Assembly: GCF_037042905.1 (NCBI RefSeq)
Contig: NC_087251.1
Coordinates: 34,017,001-34,081,000, forward strand
Length of the DNA: 64,000 nt
Direction of reading: 5' to 3'
DNA from: Lytechinus pictus
Lineage: Eukaryota; Echinodermata; Echinoidea; Temnopleuroida; Toxopneustidae
In this document: in pieces, positions 47,632 to 60,718 of the stretch
Position numbering within the stretch: position 1 is the first letter of the stretch
Layout: every line of letters begins with the position of its first letter
The notes under the pieces: model-generated
Seen by the model: the letters and a program-made list of their open reading frames with translations, nothing else
Database searches by the model: none
Told to the model about the DNA's origin: nothing
Program-made: the position numbers and the translations under genes

Positions 47632-48893
47632 AGCCTCCAGCCAGGCTAGAGCCAAGTAGCCAACGGAGTTCAGCGGAACAGCCAACATAACAGAGACCGA
47701 AGCTTTTGGTCTAAGTTAGAGAGGCCGAAGAGGTCGCGCGAGGACGAGGAGCGCGAGTGCAGCTCCCAGTCGGGAGAGAAATTATAATCGAATTATGAGG
47801 AAAATTTGAATATATAGACACCTTTTATTCTAACAAAGCATTGGGAGATACAAATCTAGTAAATCAATTTCATTATTATCTTCGAAATGTGAACAAATAA
47901 ACGATTCTTACCAAGAACATGAGGTAAACACAGCGACCAGAGATGCCGACACAGCAGGAAGATAGAAGAATAATTTGATCAAATCACCGCCCTTATGGTG
48001 TCGTCAAACAGATTGTTTCTTGGTACTTGGTATGATGTTCCTCCGAAATACTCCAAGAAGAGTTTTAACTGGAGGTGTGCCGGAGAGTGTGGTCTAGTTT
48101 TTGTAACAAAGTAGTATTTTTTACTATATAGCATCGGAATAACCATTAACATTTAGGGCTTACTAAATGGGGAAGGAAAATCTAGTCAATGATTCATTTA
48201 TATATTCAATGAAGTTTCTCATTTTCAGATTATTAGCTAGATCATCTTTTTTTCCAGTAACTAACTTATTTTTTTCAAAAAACAAAACTATATAATGAAA
48301 AGACTTAAGTAATAGCTCAGTATTAGGCTAGCGGTCTGAAAATTATGATTTTTTTCCATGAAAAATGCATGGGCTTCATTAGTATTTTGAATTTTTAAAA
48401 TGAATTTTCATCTACGCAATTCATTTCACTTTACTTTAATTTGGCTTACACAGAGTAGCCTTATTCCTGAAAAAAAAAAGTATTTTGAATCCATGATATT
48501 TCAAGAATATTGTGTTCACCTGCCTTTGGGAGATCTCTGTACAATATTGTACCTTGTTCATTGATAAATTAAGCTTCACACAACTGACAAATTTACTACT
48601 TTTGATCGGCGCAAGGAGCCATAGATCATGGCAAAATTATTTTTGTAATTCTTATATTTTAAGTAATTTTATTTGAAATTCAATGTGAACTTCCATAATA
48701 AAATGACAGCATTTGGACTTTTATTGTACTGCTATAATATCAACTACTTCATATAACTGTAAAATGTCAGTGATGCCATTGAGACAATTGAGACAAGAAA
48801 TAAATTTAGTGTTTGTGAACCCATTATGAAAAAAATATAGGCAAGTCTACCAGCTTGCAAAATGATTTGCGTCACTTTCAGTTTGGTATATTT
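47632..48893. other. No recognisable gene
   Basis: A GC-richer 130 bp (47632-47790) continues the preceding repeat neighbourhood, then AT-rich sequence with short frames only. Confidence 0.45.
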
Positions 48894-49320
48894 CAGAGGT
48901 GTACATAGCGGTATGGGGGGGGGGGATCGATCGAGGATGCATTCCAAAACTTCCCAGGTGGGGGATGATGTGTACAATCATCCACCCCCCAGTTGAATGA
49001 TACAAACTTAGTCATCAGGTGCGTTGATCCCCCGGTTGTATAGGATGGGGGGGGGGGCAAAGATGCAAAAATACCAAATTATAATACAGAATTTTACATA
49101 GTGCAGCAAAATAATTGAAGATTGTGTACATTAAAAGTATTTTTATGCCAAATCTAATGGTTTTATAGTGCTCTCCAATGCATTCTATAACATATAATCG
49201 CATTGCATATCAAAGTTTTTTTTCAAGTCGTCATATAATTATTAGGGGGCAATCAATGTTTGTCCCCCATTCTTTTTATTGAGGGTGATTGCCCCCTGCC
49301 CCCAAGGATCGAGGCCTCTG
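48894..49320. mobile_element. Possible MITE with CAGAGG ends
   Basis: CAGAGGTGTACATAGCGG at the left and GGATCGAGGCCTCTG at the right are inverted at their tips, with runs of G near both ends and GGATCGATCGAGG inside. A related GGATCGATCGACGCCTCTG occurs at 15415-15433. No target duplication was seen. Confidence 0.35.
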
Positions 49321-50033
49321 ATTGCATTATCATCATTAATATTATCATCAATATTGTCATACATTATAAATCGAAATCAAGTCAGAAAGGTTTAAAAAAT
49401 TTCCTCTCGCTCACTTTGCTCGCTCTCAATATTCTTGTCTAAATAATAGGTAGGAGGGTATATGTACACATAAACTTATTATATAAGCACTTACACAAAC
49501 ATACACACACTTTCACACTCACACATACAGAAACACCCTCACACCAAATGACATGGGGGCTTTGAGGGCATGCCCAAAACAAGAAAGAAATTCCACAATC
49601 GAGAAAAAGTAAAATCAATCACAAACTAAGATTTTCATTTTGAAAAGTAAAAATTTTTGTTCACTTGCTAATTTTATAATTTTAAGTAAGTTTTAGCCCA
49701 TATACTATGTTCTGCACCCATAAATTATGCACAGCACACACTCATATATGCACTAACACGCATGAATAAAGTACACATCATGGAGATGGCCAATACGGAA
49801 TCCATCCCCCCCCCCCCCCCCCAAGTATGAAGACCTATCCATGCCACTGGTTTATTTTACATTTCACAACTGGGTACACTTCGTTTCAACAAATTACTCA
49901 AACAGATGTTGATAAATGAAATAAATAGATATATGAAGACAATAAATACAATGAAAATATTTTACGAAATTGAGAAGTTAACACAACTAAATTTAGTAAG
50001 ATCATAGATGAAAAATATGTGATGTTAAGTATG

Positions 50034-50281
50034 CAGGGATGGCGCCAGGTTATTGTGATGGGGCGGGGGGGGGGGGTGCCTAAATCCTAAAGATCATATT
50101 AATTTTTATTTCAATTGAATTATAGGGGTACTTTGGAGTTACATGGCCAAGAAACCTAGATTTTAATTGTCCTTTATATAATCTTCTCTGTTATTTTTTT
50201 CCCTTTTCTCCCCCTTTTTGCAGTACTGAAGAGAACATGAAGAGGGAGGGGGGCATTAAATCCCCCATGGCACCGTCCCTG
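50034..50281. mobile_element. MITE with CAGGGAYGGYGCC ends
   Basis: CAGGGATGGCGCCAGG and the inverted CATGGCACCGTCCCTG bound 248 bp with G and C runs inside each end. The 8-bp flanks TAAGTATG and GAGATATG match at five positions, perhaps a worn duplication. No coding. Confidence 0.5.
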
Positions 50282-51023
50282 GAGATATGAAACAAGTAAT
50301 AGTATACATAGAAACATACAAAGCATGAGTATAGAACAATATAGAACAATTTTCTGTGCCCCTCCCTCCATTATGAAATGAAGGATCAAATTGCACTATA
50401 AGGGTTTCCATTTTCAAATATTTTATTGGCAAAATCTTACACAGAAAAAATGAATAACTGAGTTATCTTTTATCATTTTATGACAAAAGTTATGATCATA
50501 CCAATATGGATTGTCAGATAATAAATGATAAAAATATTGGCTAACTTTATATATTTCCATACATTCATACATATTATAGTACATCAGACTCTTGCGGTGT
50601 ACAACCATCTCTGTTAATTATAGTCATTAATTGGAGATATCACAATACAAAAATACTACATCATATGTATAACATATGACTGGAAATAAATGAACAAATA
50701 AACTAAAATAGCATCATGATGATGAATACTTATCTGGATTCAGAATGTGTAGAAAGTTTCAATACTGCCAGCTATTTTCCCCTGGGTTTACAGGTGGGGA
50801 GGGTGTGGGGGCTTACTAAGTCTCACAATCCCATCAAAGTGAGGCTGGGGCCTAAAACGCGTTTTATCAATATTGAGTCAGCATAAAAAGTAAAACTTTA
50901 TGTCTCCATCATTGCTAAACCAAGAATATATTACACACCTATCTTCTAAAATTTATGATGGAACTAAATTAAAACCACAACAGAACGTCATGAAATAATA
51001 CTGGGAAGGATGAAATTCTTTAA

Positions 51024-51338
51024 CAGGGTTCCCACAGAAATTTGAAAACAGAATACCATGATTTTTCCTTGACTAAATTGCTGCTTTCCATGACTTCCTG
51101 TGACATCCTGGGAGTTATGTAGAATTCGGGATGTCACAAAACTGGGAAAAATGGAAATCATGAACACCAATTATAATAGCAGAGTATAATCACAGAGTGT
51201 AGTGAGACACGACAAACTGGAAAGCTGCCATAGCCAAGAGGTAAATGCAATTCCATGACTTTTCACAAATTTTCCAAATTCCCTGACTTTCCATGACCAC
51301 AAATTTTTCCAGGATTTTCCATGACTGTGGGAACCCTG
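51024..51338. mobile_element. MITE with inverted CAGGGTTCCCACAG ends
   Basis: Both ends carry CAGGGTTCCCACAG in inverted orientation, and TTTAA flanks both sides (51019-51023, 51339-51343). The interior repeats CCATGACTTT and TTTCCATGA words many times on both strands. 315 bp, non-coding, just downstream of the RTRAF gene end. Confidence 0.7.
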
Positions 51339-52144
51339 TTTAAAAGGAATAAAAAGAATGGAAGCCATTCCCTTCACACACAAATAATAAAAATGCCCAT
51401 CTTTATGGAAAAAATTGGGAAATACCATTAGTTAATATTGAGATCAAAGATCAAGGTTTGATTATGATTTTTTTTTCAAAGGTTCATTTGATTCAGACGA
51501 GGTGATAAACTGAAACTACCCACAGTGATGGACCCAAATATACAATGAAAATAAAATGCACTGCAGAAACAGAATCCTTATGAAAACATACTGTTTTTTA
51601 AGGCAAATATCAATGGATGTCGCTAAGCACTTGGCATTTCATAGAAATTGGACAAGTAAATATGATATACATAAGAAAATGAATATCACAATAAAAAATC
51701 AAAGAAAACAAATGATACATACAACTCTAATAAAAAAGTTCAAGTAATTTTTGTTTCGGAAAAAGAAATCAACCACTATTCCTCCCTTTAAAGCTAGCAG
51801 TTCCTTAAATAACTTTAAGTAATAGATGAAACTGCGATTATAATTGAATAAACCACTTAATAGTACATTTAAACTCTGAATCGTTTTAAAAGAAATTACC
51901 CATAGCCACGGTCTTGTCCTTCCTAATTTGCCCTAAAATATTGAAATTTAAGGCCTGAATCCAGTTACTAGAAATACTCGCAATAAAAATAAACTACACA
52001 TAACAAGAGCAATTACTTTATAAGTACATATATTTTTTACAAGTACAATAGGAGGAAATCCCATAGCCATACAGAATATGAATTCCATATTGTTGTTCCT
52101 ATCAGTCACTGTGAATTAAATAACTTTGTGGGCGAGAGAAGACG

Positions 52145-55100
52145 TTACCGTCCTACTTTTCCAAGCCGTTGATCAGTCTTTGGATTAGCAGTCAGTGACT
52201 GGACTGCAACTATTGTTTCATTGATCTTAGTTTGAAGGTCTCGTAATTCGTTGATGTGAAGAAGTCGTAAAATCCTTCCGGCATCATTCATAACTGGATC
52301 TATGAATTATAGAGAAAGATAATGAAGGAAAGTAAAGTTTACAGAGAAAAAAATTAGAAAAGTGAATTATCATTTGTTCTTGTCATATTTGTGTCTAATG
52401 CCCACTGGATCTTCTTCAACATAATGTGATCCCATTTCATCTGTAGTTATAATCAATCAAATGAATTATTTGGGATTACTTTTACAATTAGCTCTTTAAC
52501 ATTTTGTAAATTCCACTTAGACTATGCCTCTTCGGTCTGACCGACACAGGGAGGTCTGTCATCAAATGTGTTTTAAATAGCTAGTCTTTAAACTTACATT
52601 TTTAGAAACTGTATAATATTCCAGAGTATAAAGTCGCCTATAATTTTATTTGTAAAGGGAGACACTAAAACATTTTGAGGGAAAAGTTCAAAGTGATCGA
52701 AAACTCCATATAAGCACTGCAATTTTCCTGGGATCACACTTGTAGTTCTATTGATTTATCCTTAATCTTCCATGCGCTTGGGATTTATCTTTCATTTTTC
52801 TTTGATTTTGCAATTTTCTCTCACTGCCCTTGCTATTTTGAATGTCGTAAGAAAGAGTGATCCACCAACGAGCCTCTCATGATAAAGAATATTGGTGGCA
52901 TACATATGTATTATGAAATGCACATATTGAAAAAGGCACATACCTTTTGCATCGAATCCTACTTCATATTCGCTGAGGTCCACCTCCACCCCCTGCAATG
53001 TGAAAATATTTTTAAAATAATAAAAACACGAAAGGTATGCAATTATTTCAATCATCAAAATGGTAACAAATGGGCTAAGAAAACAATTATCAGATGACTT
53101 TTTTTTAATTTGATCATTTCTTTTAAAGGTTCAATATTCCAAATGAAATAAGGCTCATTATTCCACAGGTTTAATAGTCAGAAAACAAGATTTGTACAGT
53201 TCATCAGTTATTTTTGTACTCACAAATCTTATTATTTCATATTTGGATTATTGAACCTTGCGAATAATGAACCTAATTTCATTAATGAACCTTCGGAATA
53301 ACAAACATTATCATATTGTTGGATCGATAAACCTTAAACATGATAAACCCTATTCCCGTTTCCGATTAACAAACCTTTATAATTATGTCACAAATTTTCA
53401 TTTTTTGATCAGTAAACATCTTAGTACATTCAATCTGCTTCTTTTGGAATAAGGAGCGTATACCATAGTAACATATCAGCAAACATGCACTTTTTCTCAG
53501 CATTGATTAAATTTAACTCTGAATTTTGCCAAATTTCAATCACAAAAATGTAGCACCTTAATTAATACCAGTCTCATCAGACATCATGGAACCTCTTTGA
53601 CCCGAATTCACAAAGGTGGTTTTGAAAACCCATGGTTGAATCCATGGTTTATGCAGATTTCCTGTATAAATTACGCTTAATTTAGCACGTATCAAACGCG
53701 TGTATAAAAAATTCCAATGCTGATGCGCGCTTTTGTCACAGTGCGCCAATTTGATACCCGTTACCATGGTTAGATACGCTATTTTATTCATGAGTCCACT
53801 GTTTGAAGAGTGAACTCATTAATTCAAAACAGTGGACTCATTAATAAAATAGCGTACTTAGCCATGGCGCACTGTGTCAAAAGCGCGCAACAGCATTGGA
53901 CATTTTCTAATATACGCGGTAAAATAAGCATAATTTATACAGGAAATCTGCATAAACCATGGACTCAACCGTGGGTTTTCAAAACCACCTTTGTGTTTTC
54001 GCTTTGATCTCATCAAAGTACTGAAGCATATTCATGGTTTATTTCCAATTGGTCTAATGCCAATTCGTCCAATTGCCAACTCGTCTACTATCATTTGGTC
54101 TACCATTAGTTCGTCCACTCATCATATCGTCTAATAACCAGTTGGTCCAATAGCCATTTAATCCATATACCATTTGGTCTAAATGGACTAAGTGTTAATT
54201 GTGCAAAATGAATGAAAATAAAATGGATACTAGACCAACTGATTATGAGACAAAATGGTCATAGACGAAATGGTGATTAGACAAATTGATGATTGGACCA
54301 AATGGTTGTCAGACGAAATGTTGATAGACGGAATGGTATTAGACTAAATGAATGTAGACCATGTGGTTCGTCCACTATCCACATAGTCTACTTGCCAATT
54401 CGTCCACTCACTATTTCGTTGAATAACCAGTTGGTCCAATAGCCATATACCACTTGGTCTAATTGGACTAAGTGTTAATTGTGCAAAATTAATAAAAATA
54501 AAATGGATATCAGACCAACTGGTTATGAGACGAAATGGTCATAGACGAAATGGTGATTAGACGAATTGACGATTGGACCAAATGGTTATTGGACCAAATG
54601 GTTATTGGCTCAAATGGTTGTTAGATGAAATATTGATGGATGGAATGGAATTAGACTAAATGAATGTAGACCATGTGGTGAGTGGACGAGTTGGCAGTAG
54701 ACAATTTGGCAATTTACCTCCATGATGAACTCAAATTAGTTATCAATCCATACAATCTAAAGCTATATTTCAACCATTAGCAAATATTTCTGTTGCTAAC
54801 TTCAGTCAATTGTGAGAATACATCATGAAAAGCTTTGAGATGGAACAAAATAGGGGAAATATATACAATGTCAATTATGACTTAAATTCAGGTGTCACAT
54901 TCCACACATATTTGTAAATTAAACTTTGACAAACTGGAAGTTTCCTTACATGACTGCACAAGGACTTGTGTGAGTATGTTGAAAGAGAATGGTACATTCA
55001 AATCAGTTCAATTTATAAGAACCACTCAAATCTAATACCCAAATTCACAAAGGTGTGTTAAATTTTTTTGACCTGAACTAATTTAACTGGGGTAACTTAC

Positions 55101-58100
55101 CCTGTGGATTATAGTTAACCCAAGCTAAATAATGGGTCAACTAACCGTGTGAGTTATAAATCAATGATCACTTCACAAAAGATGGGTTAAGTAACACTCC
55201 AGGGATTAAATTTAATCCATGATGTCAAAGGACAAAATTTAACCCATGGGTTAAGTGAATTCACCTTCCTGAATTCAGGCCTAGTCATTTACATGATTGT
55301 CTGTACATATTTTTGTGCATAAATAGAAAATGACATTCTTATGTTACAGTTCAATCACTGGAAATCTGTCTAATACCTCTTCAAGTACCCCTTCCTGTGC
55401 ATCATCGGAGAGTCTGTCTTTGATGAGAAGAGCAATGGCTTCCAAAGTCACAATAGGATCCACGTGTCTGGGAATCTTGAGTAGTGAACACAAGGATACC
55501 AGGCCCACCTTCACATTTGGACTAGAAACTGTAGGAAATAAAACATGGTTGCTCTCATTCATTACTCGCTCATGTGCACAATCTGAACACAGCCGTTCAA
55601 AATGAAGTTTTCAGTGTTTTGTGTTCGTCTGAAAATTAAAGTTATATCATTTTCAGTTTGGAGTATCCATTTAAGACTAGAAATTTGGCGTGTCCAAAAG
55701 ACACAGATGCCCCCGCTTAACGCGGTCAGAAATTCATTCAATATGATTGAACTTAATATCGAGCAGAAACCAATATGCATATATATAATGAACAAATTTA
55801 GACCTTTGAACCAACTTTTATATATATTATGAGCTGTGACCTTTGACCTGCAGACTCCGAATTCGAACTTAGCCTGTTTTTGGTGTCATCTACCTACACA
55901 CCCAAATTTTTTAAAATCAATTAAATATTTTTCGAGTTATTGCGCGGAAACCAATTCGCATATTTAATGAGCTATGACCTTTGACCTGCGGACTCCGAAT
56001 TCAAACTTAGCCTGTATTTTGGTGTCATCTACCTACACACCAAATTTTTTTTTTAATCCATTAAATATTTTTGAGTTATTGCGCGGAAACCAAGTGGGGG
56101 ACGGACGGAAGGACGGACAGGGGCAACGCTTAATGCCCCCTCCGGACTTCGTCTGCAGGGGCATGAAAAGGAAAAGTAAAGTATGGGTTCATCTACTGAT
56201 GAAGAAACAAAATGGTAAAAAGAAATATGTACTTCATAAAAGTCTTTAGGTTCTATAAAGACAGTTGTGATTGATCAAACTCAATCTCCTCTATGAAAAG
56301 CAAGTCAGGGTTCCCCCCCCCCCCAATGGTAGCGGGTCAAGCTGGGTTAGATACAATACAATTTCAGGGGGTGTAATATTTGTGCATTACAATCTGGATT
56401 ACAAGCTGGATTCACACCTGTGCCCCGAGCAGCGCGCATTTCTGAGAAACGGCACTGAGACAGTGCTAGTTTTCTACAATCGATATTGATTTCAACCAAT
56501 CATAGCCTATCACTTAATAGTTCTTGATTTTTACCATCAATACTTGCAAAGGGGTCTTCCGCCATAGTTCCTGAAGGAGTCTTAGATGGTGCTCCTATTC
56601 CTTTATAAATTTGTGCTGTAAGATAAAAATAAACATCCAGTAAAATTGTTAATTTCTCAAGACAGCTCAGATACAATCAAGGCCAGTGTACAAGCAACTA
56701 AGAGACCATTGTCTTTAAGTCCTATTCAAGGGACCTGGTATTGAGGATTAATGCCTTCCCATAGGGGATTGATGCACTGACCCAATTCTTAAACCTTCTA
56801 ATCCAAGCTGTTTTGTGCATCATTACGGTCGTGAGTTGTGAAAATGGTATGTTAATATTCAAATTTGACATTTGCTCCTGCATCAATTGCTCCGATGGAA
56901 ATTCTGCACGTTAAGCAAAACATAAAACCTAACCTCAAAAAACCAAATAAACCCTAATCCTTATTGTTACATTATTCTGAACCAAAAACTCTGTTACAAT
57001 CCTAACTCTAACCTAACCTTACTCTAATCTGAAATATTAAGACAAGTGTTCCAGGAGCACATGTTGTGTCACTGTGGGTAATGGCTTTACAAAACACCCA
57101 CCCAGTCTAATTGATACGTTTATTTTCATCATTTAGAGAGGAATTTGTGTTACCCTTTTCTCCATACTCCAATCGAACGGCATGACCAAGAATCCAATCA
57201 CACACTGCCAATCTATCACTGCCATCCAATGGACATTGTAAGTCTTGGATATACTGAAAAGAAAATGTAGAGGTACAGTAAAGAAAAGTAAACAAGGAAG
57301 ATTTTCATTGTCAGAGTTGCAGTTGTTGATACTATCGCCTAGTCATTATCATCATTATAATAATTGGTATTAGTATTAATAATCATCATCAATCATTATC
57401 ATCACCACCATTATCATCATCATAATAAATATTGTTGAGTGTTGTTGGTGTTTGATAATGATGATAATGATGATCATCATCAATCAGATCAACTTCATTA
57501 GCATCATCATTACTATCATCTTCGTCACTGTCATCATCATCATCACCATCATCATCGTCATCATCGATTGGATCAGCTTCATTAGCATCATCATTACGAT
57601 CATCTTCATCATTGTCATCATCATCTCCTTCATCATCTTCATCCCCATCATCATCATACTTTTACAAATATTTACTGATCTTTATAGTTAGGAGTCATAA
57701 ACAAGGCACTGTGTGAATAACTACTCTCAACTGAAATTACATAGAATGAATTTATTGTATTATGTTGACAAATGTCAATCAAGACTAATGGTCTTACTTT
57801 AATGAATGCTTTTGGCCACTGCGTGCTGCTCTTGTTCCTTAGAGCAGCTCTATCTTCAATCTTATACAAGCGAACCTTCTGATCTTCTAGCCATTCAACT
57901 AGATTCCGCCATTTATTCTCATCTGTCAGTCAAGGTGGAAAAGAGAGAAAAAAAGAGATAAAAATTATTATTTATCAAAAATAATAAAATTGGAAACTTG
58001 ATTATAAATAATTACTATTGTAATAATAATTATTATAATCAACTTTCAAATTTTTTTATTTGTTAAATAATAATTTTTATCTATAAATTGTTTTTCAAAA

Positions 58101-59332
58101 CGGCATTTTGTCACACCGCTTATCGAAGCTACGTCGAAACGAAGCGGTTCAACATGTTCAAGGGTCAAGCCTATTCTTGTGCGGTGTTTACGAATGAATC
58201 GAGGGATCTACACGAGATCGGTCTGGTAAGAAACCTCTAATTTTTCACATTTATTCTGTTTTTTTGCACCTTCATACGCATTAGCCATTAGGCATACTAT
58301 ACAGTGTAGATAAATAAAATCAAACAAATTTATGTGCCTATGGCAAGGGTTTCAAGGCTTCGTAGTGAATAAGTATATGTCAAACTATTAGAAAATATCA
58401 TCACGAAGTCCTCAGGGCCGGCTAAGGCAGGGCAAGCCAAACCACGCCACTTGAGGCAATTTATATTGGCAATGCAATTATTTGATGTTATAAAATAGGT
58501 GTATTATTTCAAGCATCGTGATTGGCCAATATGCGTCACATGACATCCAACTTTTTTTGTGCACTGCACGGCAGTGCAAAAGGTGCGCAACGAAAATTGA
58601 CATTGCACGCTCAAGCAGACTAGTGCGGTAGAAGTCCAACAAAATTGTATACCCAGTTGTGTGTCCGGACAGCGGACAGGTTGTGTGTCCGGACGATCAA
58701 TTTTAGAAAGTCATTTGGAAAAATTTAAAAGCAGTTTCATCAATTTTTAGTACAAAATGTTAGGAAATATTATTATAATTATACAGAACAAAATGGAAGA
58801 TGATTACAACTATTATTGAAATCATATTTTTAGTGTAGGCCCTAATCCAAAGACAAAAAAGAAGGCTTGAAAAATATAAAGTGTCCAGACACCCGACCCC
58901 CCCCCCCCCCCCCCCCATCCTACTGAATTCTGAAACTTTTTAAGAATTTGTTTGTCATGTTTGTGTTGCTATTTTATAAAACAAATAATGCACTTTGATC
59001 TGTCGTGCATAAAAGTAAATGCAGAAAAAGCTTGGTTTCTTCAGGTGGTGCACACTGGGCACTCCCCCTCAGCGGCTCGTGCATAGTGCAGCACCTATCT
59101 AAAAAAAGACTAAAGAAACCTCGCATCCTCTGCATTTCCACTAACGCACTCGGCTGCATGCATTATTTGTATAACATTGTCAATATCCAACAAAACTTTT
59201 CACATGTGGGACCGAGATAGAAAAAGGGTTTTTAATATCATTGAGACATTTATCAAGCGAATCAGAATAATTACCACAAACATTGCAATCCGGCTGCGGA
59301 TAGTTCAGCGCTTGCAGCTTTCTCCTAAACAT
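52145..59332 (-). CDS. RTRAF: RTRAF (C14orf166/CGI-99/hCLE) orthologue, seven coding exons
   Basis: Exons (minus): 59332-59275, 57922-57798, 57253-57154, 56615-56535, 55528-55377, 52992-52944, 52299-52145. All are GT-AG, phases join and the product is 239 residues (human about 244). RTRAF is a small helical RNA-binding adaptor. It is part of the RTCB-DDX1-FAM98 tRNA-ligase complex, binds RNA polymerase II and the cap, and moves between nucleus and cytoplasm. Seen: the family start MFRRKLQALNYP, then WRNLVEWLEDQKVRLYKIEDR, a WILGHAVRLEYG segment, and the highly conserved C-terminal helix LLHINELRDLQTKINE through to the end DQRLGKVGR. The central linker (APSKTPSGTMAEDPFASIDG) is the least conserved part. 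No lesion. Introns carry hairpin and tandem elements. Confidence 0.95.
53609..53995. mobile_element. Long palindromic (fold-back) MITE in an RTRAF intron
   Basis: Arms of about 190 bp run to a very short centre near 53800. The outer 70 bp are nearly perfect (both begin CACAAAGGTGGTTTTGAAAA); inner parts share GCGCGCTTTTG, CACAGTGCGCCA, ACGCTATTTTATT and GAGTCCACTGTTT. Transcribed with RTRAF it would form a long hairpin. No coding. Confidence 0.8.
54041..54716. repeat. Two consecutive inverted arrays of TGGTCTA/TAGACCA words
   Basis: The block comprises two fold-back units (about 54041-54360 and 54361-54716). In each, the first half is rich in TTGGTCTAAT, AATTCGTCCA and CGTCTA, and the second in their complements AGACCAACT, AGACGAAATGG and GGACCAAATGG. 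The repeat step is about 20-24 bp. It lies in the intron between RTRAF exons 5 and 6. Confidence 0.8.
55042..55276. mobile_element. MITE with AATTCACAAAGGTG ends
   Basis: Left end AATTCACAAAGGTG and right end CACCTTCCTGAATT are inverted. Inside, many GGGTTAA/TTAACCC words lie on both strands and can pair. Its terminus matches that of the element at 53609, so the two may belong to one family. It lies in the RTRAF intron 5. Confidence 0.6.
55837..55849 (-). promoter_or_regulatory. Perfect DR1 nuclear-receptor motif, copy 1
   Basis: TGACCTTTGACCT is the complement of AGGTCAAAGGTCA, the ideal direct repeat with one-base spacing bound by HNF4 and RXR/PPAR-type receptors. Binding here is not shown. 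Confidence 0.55.
55975..55987 (-). promoter_or_regulatory. Perfect DR1 nuclear-receptor motif, copy 2
   Basis: The same 13-base sequence, 138 bp from copy 1, in the second unit of the tandem pair. Confidence 0.55.
57340..57660. repeat. ATC/ATT trinucleotide microsatellite
   Basis: Impure ATC-type repeats in the intron between RTRAF exons 2 and 3, including two copies of a longer phrase containing GATCAGCTTCATTAGCATCA (about 57485 and 57570). The frames across it are artefacts. Confidence 0.85.
57955..58085. repeat. AT-rich palindrome
   Basis: AAAATTATTATTTATCAAAA at the left pairs with TTTGTTAAATAATAATTTTT at the right around an AT-rich centre. It lies in the first RTRAF intron. Confidence 0.6.
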
Positions 59333-59730
59333 ATTAAAAGTGAAAATGACAGAATATGGATTAAAACAGGTTGGTAAAAGTAAATAATTGTATGACTTCT
59401 TATGACTGAATCGACAGCACTGCACTCGTAACTCGCGTTGACGATTTCATCGGTCGAGCGCCAGCTTGCGACAAAATATTGTCGGATTTCTTTTTTTCTT
59501 TCTTTTTTTACAATTGGGAATTTTCTCTTTTTTCCCCCAGTCAAAAATTAGTCAATCGTTGGGTCGTGTCATCGACTGACCTCCCTATGCTAAAAAAAAT
59601 TGACATTTCACTGTATTACCTACTACTTGCTTGATTTTTGCATCTTTACTTTACTTTACGTTTATTTACTTTCCTTTGCTCTACTCCAATCTAAAAACGC
59701 AATATCTCTATGACATACTACTCACAGATC

Positions 59731-59891
59731 TGGGGAGTGTTTCATCAACATTTTCATCCGACAAGTTGTCAGATCTGACATCTTTCTCTGATGTTGATTG
59801 GCTGAGAGGTACTGTTACTATGGTAACTGTCGGATAAAATGGGACTTGTCGGATAAAACGTCCGACAAGTCCTTTCATGAAACGCTCCCCA
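59731..59891. mobile_element. MITE with GGGGAGYGTTTCAT ends
   Basis: TGGGGAGTGTTTCAT and the inverted ATGAAACGCTCCCCA bound 161 bp. The interior repeats TCCGACAAGT, ACTTGTCGGA and GTCGGATAAA on both strands. It lies about 400 bp upstream of the RTRAF start codon. Confidence 0.65.
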
Positions 59892-59939
59892 GAATACAGA
59901 TCAGTGGCTCTACTCTACCCAACATGGTAACATACTATA

Positions 59940-60690
59940 CTCCAGGGGCGTCCGGGCGGATCCAGCTTTCGTCAATGGGGGGGATTTTCACCCTCATTTT
60001 CCCCGATCGGGTGCTAAAAGTTGATTTTGTTGTTTGCTAATTTTGTTTATTTTTTCATTTTTTGTTTTACTAAAGACTGGAGATCAAAGTACAAAATATT
60101 TTGTTCTTACAAACGCGGTATCTCATTTTGTCTAAATTATGCGAGCTCAAAGCTGAGCTAAAAAGGGGCCTCAGTTGGCCTCAGTACTTATTGAAGAGGA
60201 TAAATTATCTCGCCAATCGAAATGCGAGCGCGAAGCACAGGCTTAAAACTATATTTGATCAGACCTGAAAACTTTACTTTCTGAGCACTTTATGTATCAT
60301 GCCTCTCGGATGGATAGGGCCCGCCTGTGAGCGCGAAGAGCTAGCCAAATTTTGAATATTTCAACCAGCAAAATTGAACAAAGCACGTTTTGATAAAGAA
60401 AAGGATATATCATCTCCAAAAATATATATGTAAGTGTCAAGGAGCGAGCTGTAGGCCTGCAGTACTGGACCGGAGTAACCCACCAATCCTTCCAATATTG
60501 ACTTCAAACATCGGCCTAAATGTATGCACATATATTATGCAGTATAGTAGTTTGATTTTCATAATTATGTTATCTGCTGTTCTTTGATGTCCGTCCTTAT
60601 ATTTGTATTTGATTTATTAGGGCCTACTTTGTATTGTGTTTGAATAAAAATGACCGTAAAAAATTGAATTGAATTAAGTAATTAATTTGA
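59940..60690. other. Transposon debris: GCGAAGC-type repeat relic and LINE-like tail
   Basis: GGGGCGTCCGGGCGGATCCAG at 59945 resembles MITE ends in this window. Decayed GCGAGCGCGAAGC units lie near 60226 and 60330. TTGAATAAAAATGACC followed by ATTGA repeats (60640-60676) resembles a LINE tail. Confidence 0.5.
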
Positions 60691-60718
60691 TGTAATAGCC
60701 GACCTCCATTCATCTATA

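Larger units (their letters stand above)
55826..56165. repeat. Tandem pair of 138-bp units in an RTRAF intron
   Basis: Two nearly identical units begin at about 55830 and 55968, each with GAGCTRTGACCTTTGACCTG, GACTCCGAATTC, GGTGTCATCTACCTACACAC and GAGTTATTGCGCGGAAACCA. They are followed by a GGACGGACGGAAGGACGGAC run and a GC-rich end, CCCCCTCCGGACTTCGTC. The arrangement looks like an element with internal repeats, between exons 4 and 5 of the RTRAF gene. Confidence 0.85.
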
